Below, in pieces: positions 30,156 through 32,143 of a stretch of DNA of 32,143 nucleotides (positions within the stretch are counted from its first letter, which is position 1; every line of letters starts with the position of its first letter). This DNA is from Ignavibacteria bacterium RIFCSPLOWO2_12_FULL_56_21. GTDB lineage: Bacteria > Bacteroidota > Ignavibacteria > UBA10030. Below the pieces are notes generated by a model. The model did not search any database. It saw only the letters and a list, made by a program, of their open reading frames with translations, and was not told where the DNA came from. The stretch covers positions 1 to 32,143 of the forward strand of contig MHAK01000050.1 in the NCBI GenBank assembly GCA_001802945.1, read 5' to 3'. Position numbers and translations under genes: made by a program.

Positions 30156-30671
30156 GACAGCGAGGTCACGAGCTACAATATCTGGCTCAACAGCGATCCC
30201 CCAGTTTACGTTGACAACAATTTCCTCGAATCATGGAAATCGTCGTCAGATCCAAAGTACTATGATTGTTGTTCACCTTCGGACCAGTGGTACCCTGCCT
30301 TGGACGATTCGAACGGTGCGGGTCCATCGTGGAGAACCGTTACTCCAAAGAAGCACGCGCAAGATCTCATTGAAGCGAAGTCTTCATCCGTCCCTACCTC
30401 TTACGCTATTTCGGCGTATCCGAACCCATTCAATCCCTCGACGACTATCGTCATGGATTTGCCGGAAGGAGGGGTTGTGAGCTTGAAGATTTTTGACGCA
30501 TTGGGACGACAAGTGAGTAATCTGCTGGATGGTTTCATGTCAGCAGGTCGTCATCAATGTGTATGGAACGGCTGGAACTCGCAGGGAAACCAAGTTTCCA
30601 GTGGTGTATACTTTCTGAAGATGGAAACAGCAGAGCGAATCATCAGCCACAAACTCCTTTTGGCCAAATAG
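30156..30671 (+). pseudogene. C-terminal continuation of the split T9SS cargo protein (sorting domain)
   Basis: This stretch is in the same frame as the gene ending at 30155, with no shift. Its first part (SEVTSYNIWLNSDPPVYVDNNF) continues the beta-helix pattern, and after a linker the last ~90 residues are a full T9SS sorting domain (YPNPFNPSTTIVMDL, VSLKIFDALGRQVSNLLDG, SSGVYFLKMETAERIISHKLLLAK). It has no ribosome site or signal peptide of its own. A gene finder might start it at TTG 30300, but the protein would then remain in the cytoplasm and be pointless. It can only work if the TAG is read through or is an error. Confidence 0.8.
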
Positions 30672-30683
30672 GGAGACGAAGTC

Positions 30684-31142
30684 ATGAAATCCATCGCCCT
30701 TGGTTTATTATCGATGCTCTTCTCTACATCAACTTTGGCCCAAGTATTAATCGTTTCGCAAAGCTCAATCTCGAAGAATGAAGATGGCCTCACGTGCCTT
30801 TCGACGAATGCAAGCGCCATTCCTCAAGATGCTCATATCGATCTGGTTGTTCTGAGGGTGGAATTGGGCAATGCAGAGTTTGAGCACTTTGAAAACGTCG
30901 CACTCTTGGACGGGGAAGGCCGACGGGTATCAATTGCAGCCATAAGCCCAACGAAGTCGACCAACAGAGGAACGCAGGTTCTGAAGTTTCTCGTCACGGA
31001 GCATTTACAAAAACTTCGGGCACGGCAAACGGACCAATGCGAATTCATAATCAAACCCATGAAGACCGCATCTGTCCTTGATCTCGGTTCTCTGAGAACG
31101 CGCGACTTCGAACTCGTAGTCTATTATACGATGGAACGCTAG
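30684..31142 (+). CDS. Small exported protein of unknown function
   Basis: This 152-residue protein begins with a clear signal peptide (MKSIALGLLSMLFSTSTLAQ). GGGAG lies at a good distance before ATG 30684, 12 bases after the upstream stop. The mature part is mixed alpha/beta with two cysteines (Cys in GLTCLST and in DQCEFI) that could form a disulfide. I recognise no family. The spacing indicates that it belongs to the same transcript as the two T9SS cargo genes before it. A weak terminator follows. Confidence 0.75.
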   Translation: MKSIALGLLSMLFSTSTLAQVLIVSQSSISKNEDGLTCLSTNASAIPQDAHIDLVVLRVELGNAEFEHFENVALLDGEGRRVSIAAISPTKSTNRGTQVLKFLVTEHLQKLRARQTDQCEFIIKPMKTASVLDLGSLRTRDFELVVYYTMER

Positions 31143-31143
31143 T

Positions 31144-31178
31144 GCCCATGTTTAGAGCGAACAGAGGCTCGGGCTTTT
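31144..31178 (+). terminator. Possible weak terminator
   Basis: GCCC (31144-31147) with GGGC (31171-31174) and GAGC (31155-31158) with GCTC (31167-31170) could form a bulged stem, followed by TTTT. The stem is short and asymmetric. The remaining gap to 31367 shows nothing recognisable. Confidence 0.4.
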
Positions 31179-31367
31179 AGCTGCGCCATTGCAGGATCCG
31201 AGTGTGGTGAAAGGACGCAGGAGATTATCCTCTTGCCAGAGTTCCTTCTGTATTCTCAATTTTATCTCCTTCATATGCTGTCGATCGTTTTCGGCAATCG
31301 CAGCTGACGACTCCCCATTTGCCGATCCTCTGCTGTTATCTCTCCGCATTTCTCGGTAAGTTCCTGC

Positions 31368-32143
31368 ATGTCAACCCCAACCACCGTCGTCGGTATCGAT
31401 CTCGGCGGCACGACCATTAAGGCAGGCCTTGTTTCGTCCGACGGTCGTATTCTCTATCAAACGAAACTCCCCTCCCGCGCCGCGGAGGGTCCGTCTGCGG
31501 TCATCCAACAGATCGCCGCAGCCGTCCGCAATGTGGCCGACAACGGAGGAACGCCGACGATTCGTTCGGTCGGCATCGGTTCTCCGGGGGTCGTTGACGA
31601 CAACGGCGTCGTAAAGGCCCCCCCAAATCTTATGGGATGGGATGAGATCCCTCTCGCCGCAGAACTTTCCCATCATTTTCCCGGATATCGCATCGTCGTC
31701 GAAAACGACGCCAATGTCGCAGCGATCGCCGAATCGCGGTTTGGCGCCGGCAAAGTTCACCCGAATTTCCTGTTCATCATCTGGGGAACCGGCGTAGGAG
31801 GCGGCATTATTCTGGATGGGAAGATCTTTCGCGGCCCCACTGGCGGGGCCGGAGAGGTCGGGCACATTTCCATCGACTACAACGGCCCGGACTGCAATTG
31901 CGGTAACCGGGGCTGCGTTGAAGCATATATAGGACAGCGATATCTCTCCCAACGGACAGCCGAGCGCCTTCGCGCACACCCCGAATCCTCACTTCTTGGC
32001 CTGGTCGGCGGCGATTTCGCGAAGATCGAACCAATGTACATTGCCCAAGCGGCGGCCGGCGGCGACCGATTTTGCCGCGAAATGCTGGTCGAAGCTGGCA
32101 TGCTTCTTGGAGTTGCCATCGCCGCTGTGATGGACACCATTGA
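31368..32143 (+). CDS. ROK-family sugar kinase (glucokinase-like), 3' end outside the window
   Basis: From ATG 31368 the frame stays open to the window edge, giving 258 residues of an expected ~310-330. The ATP-binding motif GIDLGGTTIKAGL is near residue 9. The sugar-binding and catalytic region is ENDANVAAIAE (the Asp is the base) and is followed by GTGVGGGII. The ROK zinc motif is GHISIDYNGPDCNCGNRGCVEAY with its His and three Cys. ROK kinases with this signature usually phosphorylate glucose, N-acetylglucosamine or related hexoses with ATP in the cytoplasm. Glucose is the likeliest, but the sequence does not settle it. There is no HTH domain, so it is a kinase and not a ROK repressor. Confidence 0.93.
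   Translation, partial: MSTPTTVVGIDLGGTTIKAGLVSSDGRILYQTKLPSRAAEGPSAVIQQIAAAVRNVADNGGTPTIRSVGIGSPGVVDDNGVVKAPPNLMGWDEIPLAAELSHHFPGYRIVVENDANVAAIAESRFGAGKVHPNFLFIIWGTGVGGGIILDGKIFRGPTGGAGEVGHISIDYNGPDCNCGNRGCVEAYIGQRYLSQRTAERLRAHPESSLLGLVGGDFAKIEPMYIAQAAAGGDRFCREMLVEAGMLLGVAIAAVMDTI

Noticed and set aside
31371-31979. Minus-strand open frame of 202 codons near the right end
   Set aside because: It is the shadow of the ROK kinase, whose GC-rich codons keep the opposite strand open.

Overview
The window looks like part of a chromosome from the Bacteroidota/Chlorobiota/Ignavibacteriota side of the FCB group. The main reason is that four large exported proteins end in the NYPNPFNP-type C-terminal sorting domain used by the type IX secretion system (T9SS). 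Lineage is inferred from gene families only. I see no tRNA, rRNA, CRISPR array, integrase, transposase or phage gene. Coding is dense, base composition is moderate, and many neighbouring genes overlap by 4 bases.

Region 1 (1-7.4 kb, + strand) starts with a YceI-like lipid-binding protein, a strong hairpin terminator, a small two-TM channel-like protein and a winged-helix (OmpR/PhoB-type) regulator that has no receiver domain. Then comes a tightly coupled cassette: a periplasmic beta-propeller sensor joined through a Y_Y_Y domain and one membrane helix to a cytoplasmic SpoIIE/PP2C phosphatase, an eight-TM protein of unknown function, an RsbW-like kinase/anti-sigma protein, a STAS anti-anti-sigma protein and an NAD(P)-binding TIP30-like protein. 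This is a partner-switching system driven by an outside sensor. No sigma factor is next to it, and the RsbW-like protein has lost its ATP-binding G1 box.

Region 2 (7.5-11.6 kb) has methylglyoxal synthase (+) converging on a galactose operon (-). The operon order is LacI-type regulator, galK, galT, then a remnant of the N-terminus of a GH2 beta-galactosidase that still overlaps the galT stop. A consensus promoter (TTGACA, 17 bp, TATAAT) and a 14-bp perfect palindromic operator lie in front of the regulator.

Region 3 (11.7-25.9 kb) carries a DUF1801/YdeI-like protein, an exported creatininase-family amidohydrolase, a secreted metallo-beta-lactamase-fold protein with FN3, lamin-tail and T9SS domains, a second T9SS cargo protein, an exported GH38 alpha-mannosidase, a convergent DUF5916 outer-membrane protein, a phytanoyl-CoA dioxygenase-family enzyme and a small outer-membrane barrel protein. 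Its gaps hold several short tandem repeats with 7-, 8- or 9-base units, and inverted structures.

Region 4 (25.9-32.1 kb) has two more T9SS cargo proteins, a small exported protein, and a ROK-family sugar kinase cut by the window end. The second cargo protein (TIM-barrel-like domain plus beta-helix) is split by one in-frame TAG that separates the body from its sorting domain.

Overall the window suggests a heterotroph that senses and uses galactose-, mannose- and glucose-containing compounds. The items most worth following are the sensor-phosphatase cassette with its degenerate kinase, the amber-split cargo protein, the lacZ remnant and the intergenic repeat arrays.
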